From assembly GCA_026874595.1 (NCBI GenBank), contig JAPPUL010000081.1, positions 944,501-1,008,500 on the forward strand: 64,000 bases of DNA, read 5' to 3'. The stretch's first letter is position 1. The number at the start of each line of letters is the position of its first letter. Below, in pieces: positions 45,406 to 54,100 of this stretch. The notes under the pieces are model-generated. The model made no database searches. It was given only the letters and a program-made list of their open reading frames with translations, and was not told the origin of the DNA. The translations under genes were made by a program, and so were the position numbers. This stretch comes from Sipunculus nudus (Eukaryota > Annelida > Sipuncula > Golfingiida > Sipunculidae).

Positions 45406-45621
45406 ATGAAGTATATGAAAAAATATCTGCTGCGCATTTATGATGAGTCCATTAAAACCAATTACATCGAAAGAGTCATTACTGCTTCCGATAGGTTAGA
45501 CCTTATTAACCAGGCCTTAAACAATAAGGACATTTTACGTGAGAAAAACTATAAATTACTATCTAACCTTCCTTTAAAACAATTATTTAATTCCGGCTTC
45601 TTCTCTATTCAAGAGCTTTAA
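45406..45621 (+). CDS. Small protein of unknown function
   Basis: 71 residues, basic and helical (YMKKYLLRIYDESIKTNYIE; LLSNLPLKQLFNSG). T-ended codon use matches the flanking plus-strand genes. No clear ribosome-binding site was seen, so it could be chance. Confidence 0.45.
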   Translation: MKYMKKYLLRIYDESIKTNYIERVITASDRLDLINQALNNKDILREKNYKLLSNLPLKQLFNSGFFSIQEL

Positions 45622-45809
45622 CATACAAAAGATTTGACAAATGAAACATTAAAAGGCATTTATACTGTTTTCAGTTATTTATAGAACTTTAATAAATATT
45701 ATGTTTTGTCACTTTAATTTGTTTTTGTTACTTTGATTCTAGCATTAAAAATGACGATATTTCTTTATGTCTTTTATGACTATTTTATATAAATGCGGAG
45801 TTTAGCAGT

Positions 45810-45992
45810 ATGGACCATGATTTTAAAGCTTTCCTTGAAAGCCAGATCGATGAAATTAAAAGATATAAGTGGATTGAGTCAGAAAAGAGCGGCTATGATC
45901 TTGGCGACATGGCTGTAAAAGATTGGATCGAAAAGCATTCACGTTGCTTTAGACAAACTTGGTATCAAAATAACAAAGGCAAAAAAACATAA
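45810..45992 (+). CDS. Small conserved-looking protein, function unknown
   Basis: 60 residues; GGAG nine bases upstream of ATG. The sequence has a well-ordered aromatic/charged pattern (YKWIESEKSGYDLGDMAVKD, then WIEKHSRCFRQTWY) that looks like a real short domain rather than a random frame. I believe proteins with this pattern occur widely, but I cannot name the family. Confidence 0.65.
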   Translation: MDHDFKAFLESQIDEIKRYKWIESEKSGYDLGDMAVKDWIEKHSRCFRQTWYQNNKGKKT

Positions 45993-46060
45993 TATATTAC
46001 CATACCAAATCGACTTCAATAAGCACAGCTGCTTACTACTCAAAAAACTTATCTTAGCTA

Positions 46061-47365
46061 TCATCTTTCTTTTATAGAAAATACTACTAACCCCGACAGT
46101 AGTTTAGGATAAAAGTCTGTAGACTTTTGTGGCATCTTATCTCCTGCCTCACTTATAACTGCCAGCGACTCAAGCTTAGTTGCATTCAAAAGAAAACCTA
46201 TCTCATACTTACCACTTTCCAAATATTCTAATCCCTGGTTCATGTCTCTGTAGTAATCTACATTAGTTTGCAAGGAAAGCTTCCCTGCATCAATATCTAA
46301 TAGCCCTTCTAAAACAACATTATGTAATATTGCAACATCAAGACTTTTCAATTCTTCAGAATAATTGTTTGGAAAGTACTTAGCAATCTTTTCCTTTGAA
46401 ATAACAGAAGCCATATACAAAGACTTGCCTCCTTCTAATATAATTCCAAAAGCACAATGTGAACCCGCATTATTCAAAGCAGAGTTTAGTTCCTTAATAT
46501 CAGCAAAACGTGTTAATCTAAAGTTCTTTCCAAGCCCTTCCAAAAAGTCTTTCACTACAAACTTATCTAGGTTTCTAACAAATCTATGCGTCGGCAATAT
46601 ACTCATACCCTCATAATCATCCATATTTATAAACGTACACATAACATAATTATAAAGTGCATCCCTAGAATCAGCAGAACCAGCACTACCTTTTGCGCTT
46701 TGCATTTCTTTATACTTAAGAGAAGTTTCATAACGATGATGCCCATCTGCTATATATACTTTCTTTGTTTTCATAAGTTCTTGTATTTTAACAATTGCCT
46801 CCATATCATAAACTCGCCAGACTGAGTGCTTATTTTTATCGTCGTCAAAAACCGCAATATCTGCATCCTTAGCATCTTCAAAAGGACGCAGCGATTGCAT
46901 TATAGCGTTATCCTTATCTCTATAAAGCATGAATATCTGTCCAAATGTAGCTTGAGTTGCTTTTATTAACTCCAGTCGATCCTTTTTAGGCCCTGATAAC
47001 GTATGTTCATGAGGGTTAACATTACCATTTTTAAACTCATCAAGTTTTAGTAAAGCGATAAATCCTCGCCTCGTTTTTTGTAAGCCATTAAAGCTATATT
47101 CTTGATTGTAAAGATATATTGAAGGTTTTGAGTCTTTTATAAGAACACCGTTAGAAAGCCAAGTCTCAAGCGTTTTATTTGCAAGTTCATACTTATTATC
47201 TTCTCGCCCCTTATCAAGACGTACAAAATTATAAGGACTCCTAGCATAAAGAGTATCTTGTAGAGAATCACTAATCTTATCATAGGGGGGAGTTACAACT
47301 TCGTTAAGATCTAAGATGACCTCTTTATTGTATCTTATGCCTTCAAAAGGACGAATATTAACCAC
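46061..47365 (-). CDS. DUF1015 family protein
   Basis: 434 residues. Diagnostic motifs are IRPFEGIRYNKE at the N-terminus, VTPPYDKIS, SPYNFVRLDKG, HEHTLSGPKKDRLELIKA and YIADGHHRYETSLKYKE. The family is distantly ParB/SerK-like and often found near amino-acid metabolism genes; its reaction is not settled. A G6 tract lies at about 47285. It is flanked upstream by the structured non-coding region. Confidence 0.9.
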   Translation of the reverse strand: MVNIRPFEGIRYNKEVILDLNEVVTPPYDKISDSLQDTLYARSPYNFVRLDKGREDNKYELANKTLETWLSNGVLIKDSKPSIYLYNQEYSFNGLQKTRRGFIALLKLDEFKNGNVNPHEHTLSGPKKDRLELIKATQATFGQIFMLYRDKDNAIMQSLRPFEDAKDADIAVFDDDKNKHSVWRVYDMEAIVKIQELMKTKKVYIADGHHRYETSLKYKEMQSAKGSAGSADSRDALYNYVMCTFINMDDYEGMSILPTHRFVRNLDKFVVKDFLEGLGKNFRLTRFADIKELNSALNNAGSHCAFGIILEGGKSLYMASVISKEKIAKYFPNNYSEELKSLDVAILHNVVLEGLLDIDAGKLSLQTNVDYYRDMNQGLEYLESGKYEIGFLLNATKLESLAVISEAGDKMPQKSTDFYPKLLSGLVVFSIKER

Positions 47366-47573
47366 ACTTATGCTCCTTAATATTAATCTATATTATGAAA
47401 AAAAATACAAACACAAGCTAAGAATTTACTAAAAGTCGACTGAATGGCTAGTATAAATGCTAATATAATAAAATTAAAATGAAAAAAACAAAAAAAGTAA
47501 AAGAGTAAAAAATCTACATATCACATGACGAAAAAGGGACTTATGGGTCATAAGAAAACTCTTTATGAGGAAC

Positions 47574-47729
47574 GCATGCATGCTTAAGAAGACAAAAAAA
47601 TCTTCTTAAAGCTAATTAACTTAAAGTTTCTTTTTTTGAAACAAAACAAAAAAGTTAATTAAAGGCTTAGGTTTGCTCTAAATTATATATCAAAATTATA
47701 TATCAAAATATTGAGCAAACCTAAAAGCC
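47574..47729. repeat. Cluster of four inverted repeats
   Basis: In order: palindrome GCATGCATGC (47574-47583); hairpin TTAAGAAGA/TCTTCTTAA with an A-rich loop (47584-47609); TAATTAACTT/AAGTTAATTA (47613-47661) enclosing GTTTC-T7-GAAAC; and GGCTTAGGTTTGCTC paired with GAGCAAACCTAAAAGCC (47664-47729), a 15-bp stem with a two-base bulge whose loop holds two copies of ttatatatcaaaa. Confidence 0.8.
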
Positions 47730-47869
47730 CTCCTATCAAATTCCTACCAAATTCCTACCAAATTATATTTACTTAACCTTACAATCCTTTTTACAATCCT
47801 TTTCAAAGTAGAGAATGTTTGCAAGAGTTTAATTATGTTATAAATGTGTACAAATGCCAAACAAACTAG

Positions 47870-47898
47870 TTGACATGGGTATAGATTTTATATAGTAT
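47870..47898 (+). promoter_or_regulatory. Candidate sigma-70 promoter for the cysteine operon
   Basis: TTGACA at 47870-47875, a 17-base spacer, then TAGTAT at 47893-47898. It implies a ~145-nt leader before cysM. The spacing is ideal and the -35 perfect; the -10 matches four of six. Confidence 0.5.
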
Positions 47899-48053
47899 TT
47901 TAGACTAAAGTTAAATAAAAAAAACTATGGACGTAGTTCTTGTAGATAGCTATTAGGAAAGGATGTTAGGATATTAAGGTGTTAGAGGATGTGAGGATGA
48001 GCTTAAGCAGCTGAAGGATAAATAAGAGATAAGAAATAAATATAAAAAAATAG

Positions 48054-49019
48054 ATGAAGATAAAAGCAAATGTATCTCTATCGAGTGGGATATGTGCCAG
48101 TATAGGAAATACACCACTAGTTGAGCTAAAACGTGTAACAAAAGGATTAATACCAAAGGGAGTTAGGGTTTATGCAAAACTTGAATCGTTTAATCCTGGA
48201 GGCTCAGTAAAGGATCGGCCGGCGTTACGGATGATAGAAAAAGGGGAGGAGAGTGGGCTTCTTACAAAAGAGAAAACGATACTTGACGCAACGTCTGGCA
48301 ATACAGGGATAGCGATTGCGATGATAGGAGCAAGTCGAGGCTATAAAGTAAAGTTGGTGATGCCGGAAAACGTAAGCACAGAACGAAAGATAATCTTACA
48401 AGCATTTGGAGCAGAGTGTATATTTTCAAATCCGCTAGATGGTTCAGATGGGGCAATATTGCTAACAAAGCAGATATTAGAAGAATCCACAGATAAATAT
48501 TTTCATCCGGATCAATACAATAACCCGGAGAACTGGAAAGCTCATTACTATGGGACAGCCGAAGAAATTATAAATCAAACAAAAGGAGAAATAACAGATT
48601 TTCTAGCATGCGTTGGGACTAGTGGTACAATAGTAGGAAACAGTAAGCGTCTTAAGGAGTATAATAAATCGATAAATACATATGGCATACAGCCAGCAGA
48701 ACCTTTTCACGGGCTTGAGGGATTAAAACACATAGAAAGTTCAATAGTACCTGGTATATATGACCCTGAATTTGAAAAACGCACAATATTTGTAAGCACG
48801 GAAGACTCTTATGAATTAGTTAAAAAGATAGCAGAATATGAAGGATTATTTGTTGGGCTTTCTTCTGGAGCGGCACTTAAGGGAGTAATAGAGTATGCAA
48901 ACACCCTGCGAGAGGGGAACATAGTAACAATATTCCCAGACAACGGTGAAAAATACTTCAGTTCGCTAATATGGCAAGCAACAATAAAAAGAAATAGCTC
49001 CAAAAACCATAAAAGATAG
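48054..49019 (+). CDS. cysM: Cysteine synthase, CysM type
   Basis: PLP enzyme that forms cysteine from an activated serine and a sulfur donor. The PLP lysine is in NPGGSVKDRPALRM, with GNTPLVELKR, the TSGNTGIAIA substrate loop and ACVGTSGTIVG. The 321 residues are normal. The DRPALRM text and the neighbours (Mec, CysO, MoeZ) point to the mycobacterial CysM arrangement, in which O-phosphoserine and thiocarboxylated CysO are the substrates; CysK using sulfide and O-acetylserine is the alternative. The coding strand is purine-rich, unlike most plus-strand genes here. Confidence 0.88.
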   Translation: MKIKANVSLSSGICASIGNTPLVELKRVTKGLIPKGVRVYAKLESFNPGGSVKDRPALRMIEKGEESGLLTKEKTILDATSGNTGIAIAMIGASRGYKVKLVMPENVSTERKIILQAFGAECIFSNPLDGSDGAILLTKQILEESTDKYFHPDQYNNPENWKAHYYGTAEEIINQTKGEITDFLACVGTSGTIVGNSKRLKEYNKSINTYGIQPAEPFHGLEGLKHIESSIVPGIYDPEFEKRTIFVSTEDSYELVKKIAEYEGLFVGLSSGAALKGVIEYANTLREGNIVTIFPDNGEKYFSSLIWQATIKRNSSKNHKR

Positions 49020-49202
49020 TCTAAAAATCTAAAAATATATACTCTAAGTAAATAGACTTATTATAATCTATACTATAAAATATATAAAGAACAAGGTTAG
49101 GATACTTGAAAAAGGATGCTTTGTAAAATGACCGAGTCAATAGGCAGCCTCAAGGTTAGTAAAATAAAGATAAAATAAATATAAAGATTAGACATTTAAT
49201 AA

Positions 49203-49619
49203 ATGAGCGAATTAAAAATAAGCGAAGAAATAATGAATAATATGCAAGCCCACGCAAAGCGGGATTATCCGTATGAGTGCTGTGGGATACTGATAGGAGA
49301 TTTTGAGAGTAGAGAGGTAAAGGAGGCGATTGAGGCTTTGAATCTAAGGAAGGATAGAGAAGATCGCTTTGAGATATCAGCAGATGAGTTAATACGAGGC
49401 GAGCAACGAGCCCAAGAGCTTAATTTAGATGTTATAGGCTATTATCATTCACATCCAGATCATCCAAACGAGCCATCTGAATATGATCGTGTACGAGCGT
49501 TTGCCGGATTATCTTATATAATAATATCTGTATTAAAAGGACAGAAGACCAAATCGCGCTCCTGGGTATTATCCGATGAAACAAAACAATTTAGCGAAGA
49601 ACGAATAAGAGTAAGGTAA
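49203..49619 (+). CDS. mec: JAMM/MPN metallopeptidase, Mec type
   Basis: Mec releases cysteine from the CysO-cysteine adduct by cutting the bond after the di-glycine. The zinc site is complete: Glu25 (YPYECCGIL), His82 and His84 with Asp95 (YHSHPDHPNEPSEYD). The 138 residues are a single MPN+ domain. It lies between cysM and cysO, 183 bases after cysM. The related enzymes HcyD and QbsD instead trim extensions from sulfur-carrier proteins, relevant to the CysO tail here. Confidence 0.9.
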   Translation: MSELKISEEIMNNMQAHAKRDYPYECCGILIGDFESREVKEAIEALNLRKDREDRFEISADELIRGEQRAQELNLDVIGYYHSHPDHPNEPSEYDRVRAFAGLSYIIISVLKGQKTKSRSWVLSDETKQFSEERIRVR

Positions 49620-49652
49620 GATATAGGAAACTAAGAATAGGAGAAAGAATAA

Positions 49653-49958
49653 ATGAATGTACAAGTAAACATACCAGCCCCATTAAGGCAATATTGCAAT
49701 AAACAAAAGCAAGTAAATCTAAGCTGCACGGATGTAACAAGTTTATTAAAAGCACTTAATACAGAATATAATTTATTGTATTCAAAGATATGCGATGAGG
49801 AAGGGAATCTAAGACAATATGTAAACTTATATATAAATGGTGTTGACATAAAAAAGCAAGATAGTTTACAAACGGCGCTAAAAGCTGGGGATGTAGTTAA
49901 TATAATACCCGCAGTAGCAGGCGGGTTATATCTGAATATGAACGTTGGAGGCGTATAA
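49653..49958 (+). CDS. cysO: Ubiquitin-like sulfur carrier CysO (MoaD/ThiS fold) with C-terminal extension
   Basis: 101 residues. The fold text runs from VQVNIPAPLRQY to the typical ending GDVVNIIPAVAGG (79-91). In CysO the terminal Gly is adenylated and thiocarboxylated by MoeZ and gives its sulfur to CysM. Here Gly90-Gly91 is not terminal; ten residues follow (LYLNMNVGGV). That tail is encoded by bases that also contain the GGAGG ribosome-binding site of moeZ. The tail must be removed before activation, or activation must differ. Confidence 0.87.
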   Translation: MNVQVNIPAPLRQYCNKQKQVNLSCTDVTSLLKALNTEYNLLYSKICDEEGNLRQYVNLYINGVDIKKQDSLQTALKAGDVVNIIPAVAGGLYLNMNVGGV

Positions 49959-49962
49959 AAAT

Positions 49963-51129
49963 ATGAGTGTGACAGGAGTAGGACTTAGTCAAGAAGAGAT
50001 TAAAAGATATAGTAGACATATAATATTACCAGAGATAGGGCTTGAGGGGCAGGAGGCATTGCTTGAGGCCAGAGTACTAATTATAGGGACAGGAGGGCTT
50101 GGCTCTCCACTGGCACTATATTTAACTGCGGCTGGGATTGGCACAATTGGACTTGTTGACTTTGATGTTGTTGAGTATAGTAACTTACAAAGGCAGGTAA
50201 TTCATACAACAAATGATGTTGGTATGAATAAAACAAAATCTGGAGAAGCTACTATAAAAGCGTTAAATCCCGACACAAAGGTAATAACATATGATACAAT
50301 GATAAACTCAACGAATGCCATGTCAATAATAAAAGATTTTGACTATGTTATAGATGGTACAGACAATTTCCCAACACGTTATCTTGTAAATGACGCATGT
50401 GTAATGCTTGGTAAAACAAATATATATGGTTCAATATACAGATTTGACGGGCAAGCAACTGTATTCAAGCCTAAAGAAGGACCATGCTATAGATGTCTTT
50501 ATCCAGAGCCTCCTCCCCCAGGACTCGTTCCAAGTTGCCAAGAAGGTGGCGTTATTGGGGTTTTGCCTGGCGTTATAGGCTTAATACAGGCAACTGAAAC
50601 TGTAAAACTTATTGTTGGGGCTGGTAATCCACTTATCGGACGACTGCTTTTATATGATGCTATGGATATGTCATTTAATGAAGTCATTATAGAAAGAGAT
50701 TCTAATTGTACCGTTTGTGGTGATAATCCTACAATTAAAGAACTTATTGATTATAATGAGTTTTGCGGTATTCGTACTGATGTTCAAGAAGAGGCCATTA
50801 CCAAAAAGTTTAATATTTCGGTTATAGAGGCTCATGAGAAAATTAAACAGGATAAAGATAATAATATTGTTCTTTTAGATGTTAGGGAACCCAATGAAGT
50901 AGCTATATGTAAGCTTGATTCAAGCACTTTTATTCCTGCTCCTCTTATTCCTGATGAAGTACAAAACCTTGATATGTCAAAAGAATATCTTGTATTATGT
51001 AAAGTCGGAGAACGAAGCCTTGAGGTCGCTAACTTATTATCCGATCTTGGTTTTACTAAAGTATACAATATTCAAGGCGGGATTATAGAATGGGCTCGGC
51101 AAATTGACAGCTCTTTAAAAGAATATTAA
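49963..51129 (+). CDS. moeZ: MoeZ-type E1 sulfurtransferase (ThiF/MoeB domain plus rhodanese)
   Basis: Adenylates the carrier C-terminus and loads sulfur. The ThiF/MoeB domain shows GTGGLGSPLALYL, DFDVVEYSNLQRQ, GTDNFPTRYL, two zinc pairs (CYRC and CTVC) and PSCQEGGVIGVLPG with the candidate catalytic Cys. The C-terminal rhodanese (from about residue 290) has the active loop LCKVGERS. ATG 49963 is chosen: GGAGG is 11 bases upstream, and a frame opening at 49945 lies inside cysO. Codon endings switch from purine to T within the gene near 50.65 kb. Confidence 0.92.
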   Translation: MSVTGVGLSQEEIKRYSRHIILPEIGLEGQEALLEARVLIIGTGGLGSPLALYLTAAGIGTIGLVDFDVVEYSNLQRQVIHTTNDVGMNKTKSGEATIKALNPDTKVITYDTMINSTNAMSIIKDFDYVIDGTDNFPTRYLVNDACVMLGKTNIYGSIYRFDGQATVFKPKEGPCYRCLYPEPPPPGLVPSCQEGGVIGVLPGVIGLIQATETVKLIVGAGNPLIGRLLLYDAMDMSFNEVIIERDSNCTVCGDNPTIKELIDYNEFCGIRTDVQEEAITKKFNISVIEAHEKIKQDKDNNIVLLDVREPNEVAICKLDSSTFIPAPLIPDEVQNLDMSKEYLVLCKVGERSLEVANLLSDLGFTKVYNIQGGIIEWARQIDSSLKEY

Positions 51130-51158
51130 AAGAACTTTCTAAAACCATTCTCCCTAGT

Positions 51159-54100
51159 TTAGTTTAGCCATACCTTTTCTTCTAGCCATGCTTTTTCTAC
51201 ACAAGCAAGCTTTGTAAGGCTTTCTATTGCTTCAGCATCAACATTAAACTCCGCAGAAGCCTTTACTGTTACAAACATATCATTTTTAGGTATATGCAAA
51301 AGTATAGGGACAATACCATGATTAGCAAGACAAAAGCCTTTCAACCTGTTAAGAGACTCTACCCCTGCCTCATCAAGAGAGTCCTCCTTTAGCTGAATAT
51401 TAACATGCTTTCCTCCTTTTGCAACACCATCTTTTGTTACAATACCATTTCCTACCACACCCGCCTCCCTTTCATCTATACCACTCTCCACAATATCCAT
51501 TGCTCTATTCCCATTTAAAGAACCATTATTATTTACATCTAAACCATTATTTAATCCATATTCTCTATTTTCTAAAATGGATATTATCTTACCGTTATTA
51601 ATCTTATTAGCTTCACTGCTATCATTCCCTCCAAGCAGACTCTTTCTATTATAGCCTTTTTTAGACCTCCTTTTAGTAATCTCTTGTATATCAACTTCAT
51701 CCAAAGGTCTTGCATAATGTCCTACTAGCTTTACTTTCTTATCAGATGCCTGTATCTTCCCTCTAACATATAATATTTTATCTTCTTGTAAATAGTCTTT
51801 TTCCTTTTCATAAACGTCTTGAAAAAATAATACCTCGCAGCTACCTGTATACCCATCAAGTATGACTCGAGCCCATGATGACCCTCGCTTTGATACCAAA
51901 TGTGAGGCCTCATAAACAAGCCCGCATATTTGTACCTCATTCCCATCCTTTAACTTCTTTAAATCTTCTATCTTATCTGGATTAAGCTCTTTTATCTTTT
52001 CACTGTGTTCATCAAGTGGATGCCCCGAAAAATAAAAACCAAGCACTTCCTTCTCATAATTTAATATCTGTGTCTTTGAAAACTCCTCTATGTCGCTTAC
52101 TGTTTCTTGTCTAAAACCAGCACCTTCATCTTCCTCTGACTCTTGGCCAAATAATATAAATTGACCCTGAGCTTTGGCTGCTTGACTTGATTGGCCCCTT
52201 TCTATTGCTTCATCTAATATCGAAAGATGTGTTGCCCGTGTCAAGCCAAATTCGTCCATCGCTCCCGATTTTATAAGCACCTCTAATACCTTCTTTAAAC
52301 TCTTTGTATTTAGTCGACGGCATATGTCGTATATTGACTTAAACTCTCCCTCCCTCCTTTCTTGAAGCAATTTATCAATTGCACTATGTCCTATATTCTT
52401 TATTGCTGATAACCCAAATCTTATCTTGTCTACTCCTTTCTTGTCTAACCCTTCATTTTCTTTCTCTATTGAGAAATTCTCTTCACTACGATTTATTGAC
52501 GGTGGCAATATATTTATCTTCATCCGCTTTGCTTCATTTATATACTCTACTACTTTGTCTATATCTCGATCACACGCCAACAACGACATCATGTATTCTA
52601 TCGGGTAATTTGCCTTTAAATACGCTGTCCTATAGGTTATATACGCATATGCTGCACTGTGCGACTTGTTAAAGCCATATTCCCCAAACTCCGCCATATG
52701 CTCATACAACTCTTGGGCTAAAGCACTCTTTATACCCTTTTTAGACGCACCTTCTAAAAAATCCATCTTAAGCGCGTCCATCTTACTTTTTAGCTTCTTT
52801 CCCATTGCCTTGCGAAGCTCATCTGCCTTCCCTAAACTAAATCCCCCTATTACTACTGCTATCTCCATAACCTGCTCCTGATAAACCATTACACCATAAG
52901 TCTCCTCTAATATAGGTTTTAGTAACTCATGCTTATAGTCTATTTTGTCCTTCTTATGTTTACGCTTTATAAATTCTTTTACCATCCCAGAATTTAATGG
53001 ACCAGGCCTGTATAACGCTATCAAGGCAATTATATCGTCAAATACGCTAGGCTTCAATCTGCTCATCAAATCTTGTACTCCATCTCCCTCAAGTTGAAAT
53101 ACTCCCAGTGTTTGTCCTCTTTTAAGCATCTTATACACTTTCTCATCATCAAGCCGTATCTTCGTTATGTCTATTGCAATATCTCCAGCCTTATTTAAGG
53201 TCTTGATACATTTATTTATTACTGATAAGTTTCTAAGTCCAAGAAAATCCATCTTAAGCAACCCTACCTCCTCAAGATACTCCCCTTCAAATTGAGTCAA
53301 AATACTTTTTGTTCTTGGATCTGAATATAAAGGCACAAGCTCATCAAGACGTTGCCCTCCTATTACAAGCCCTGCTGCGTGCGTTCCTGCATGACGATTT
53401 GTTCCCTCAAGCTTTTTTGCAAGTTCATACAACTGTTTCGTTTTAACGTTAGTTTCTACTAGCTCTCTTATTTCCTTTACTTCATCATATGCCGTTTTAA
53501 GTGTAACTTTAGGACCAAATGGTATTAGCTTTGCAAGCTTATCCACTTCCCCAAAAGGTATGCCCAAAACACGTCCTACATCTCTTATTACTGCTTTTGC
53601 CTTTAGTGCTCCAAATGTTATTATTGATGCAACCTTTTCTTCTCCGTATTTCTCGACTACGTAATCTATCACCTGATCTCGTTTCTCATATTCAAAGTCC
53701 GTGTCTATATCAGGCATTGATATCCTCTGGGGATTCAAAAACCTTTCAAATATTAAACCATGTTTTATCGGATCTACATCTGTTATATACAAACAATAGG
53801 CTACCAACGAACCAGCTACACTCCCTCGACCAGGGCCAACTATTATATCATTATTTCTTGCCCAGTTTATAAAATCCCATACAACCAGAAAATACCCTGC
53901 AAAACCCATTTCACATATTATCGATAGCTCATAAGTAAGACGTTCCTTAAGCTTAGCATCTACTCCTCCATTATACCGTTTTGTAAGACCCTCACGGCAA
54001 AGCTCCTTTAGATAACTCTCTTGGGTATGCTCTTTTGGTATTTTTATCTTTGGCAGGCTTTGTTTAAATTCAAGCTCGATATTACAACAAGATGCTATTT

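Larger units (their letters stand above)
47366..48053. other. Divergent intergenic region with stacked inverted repeats and a candidate promoter
   Basis: 688 bases with no gene. It contains the inverted-repeat cluster at 47574-47729, direct repeats (aaattcctacc, two copies, near 47737-47760; ttacaatccttt, two copies, near 47779-47803), a candidate promoter at 47870-47898, and a purine-rich leader for cysM. Confidence 0.6.

Noticed and set aside
47997-48014. Tiny frame MSLSS ahead of cysM, as a serine-sensing leader peptide
   Set aside because: It has two adjacent serine codons and a GAGG nearby, but it is only five codons, and no competing terminator hairpin lies between it and cysM. Chance is more likely.
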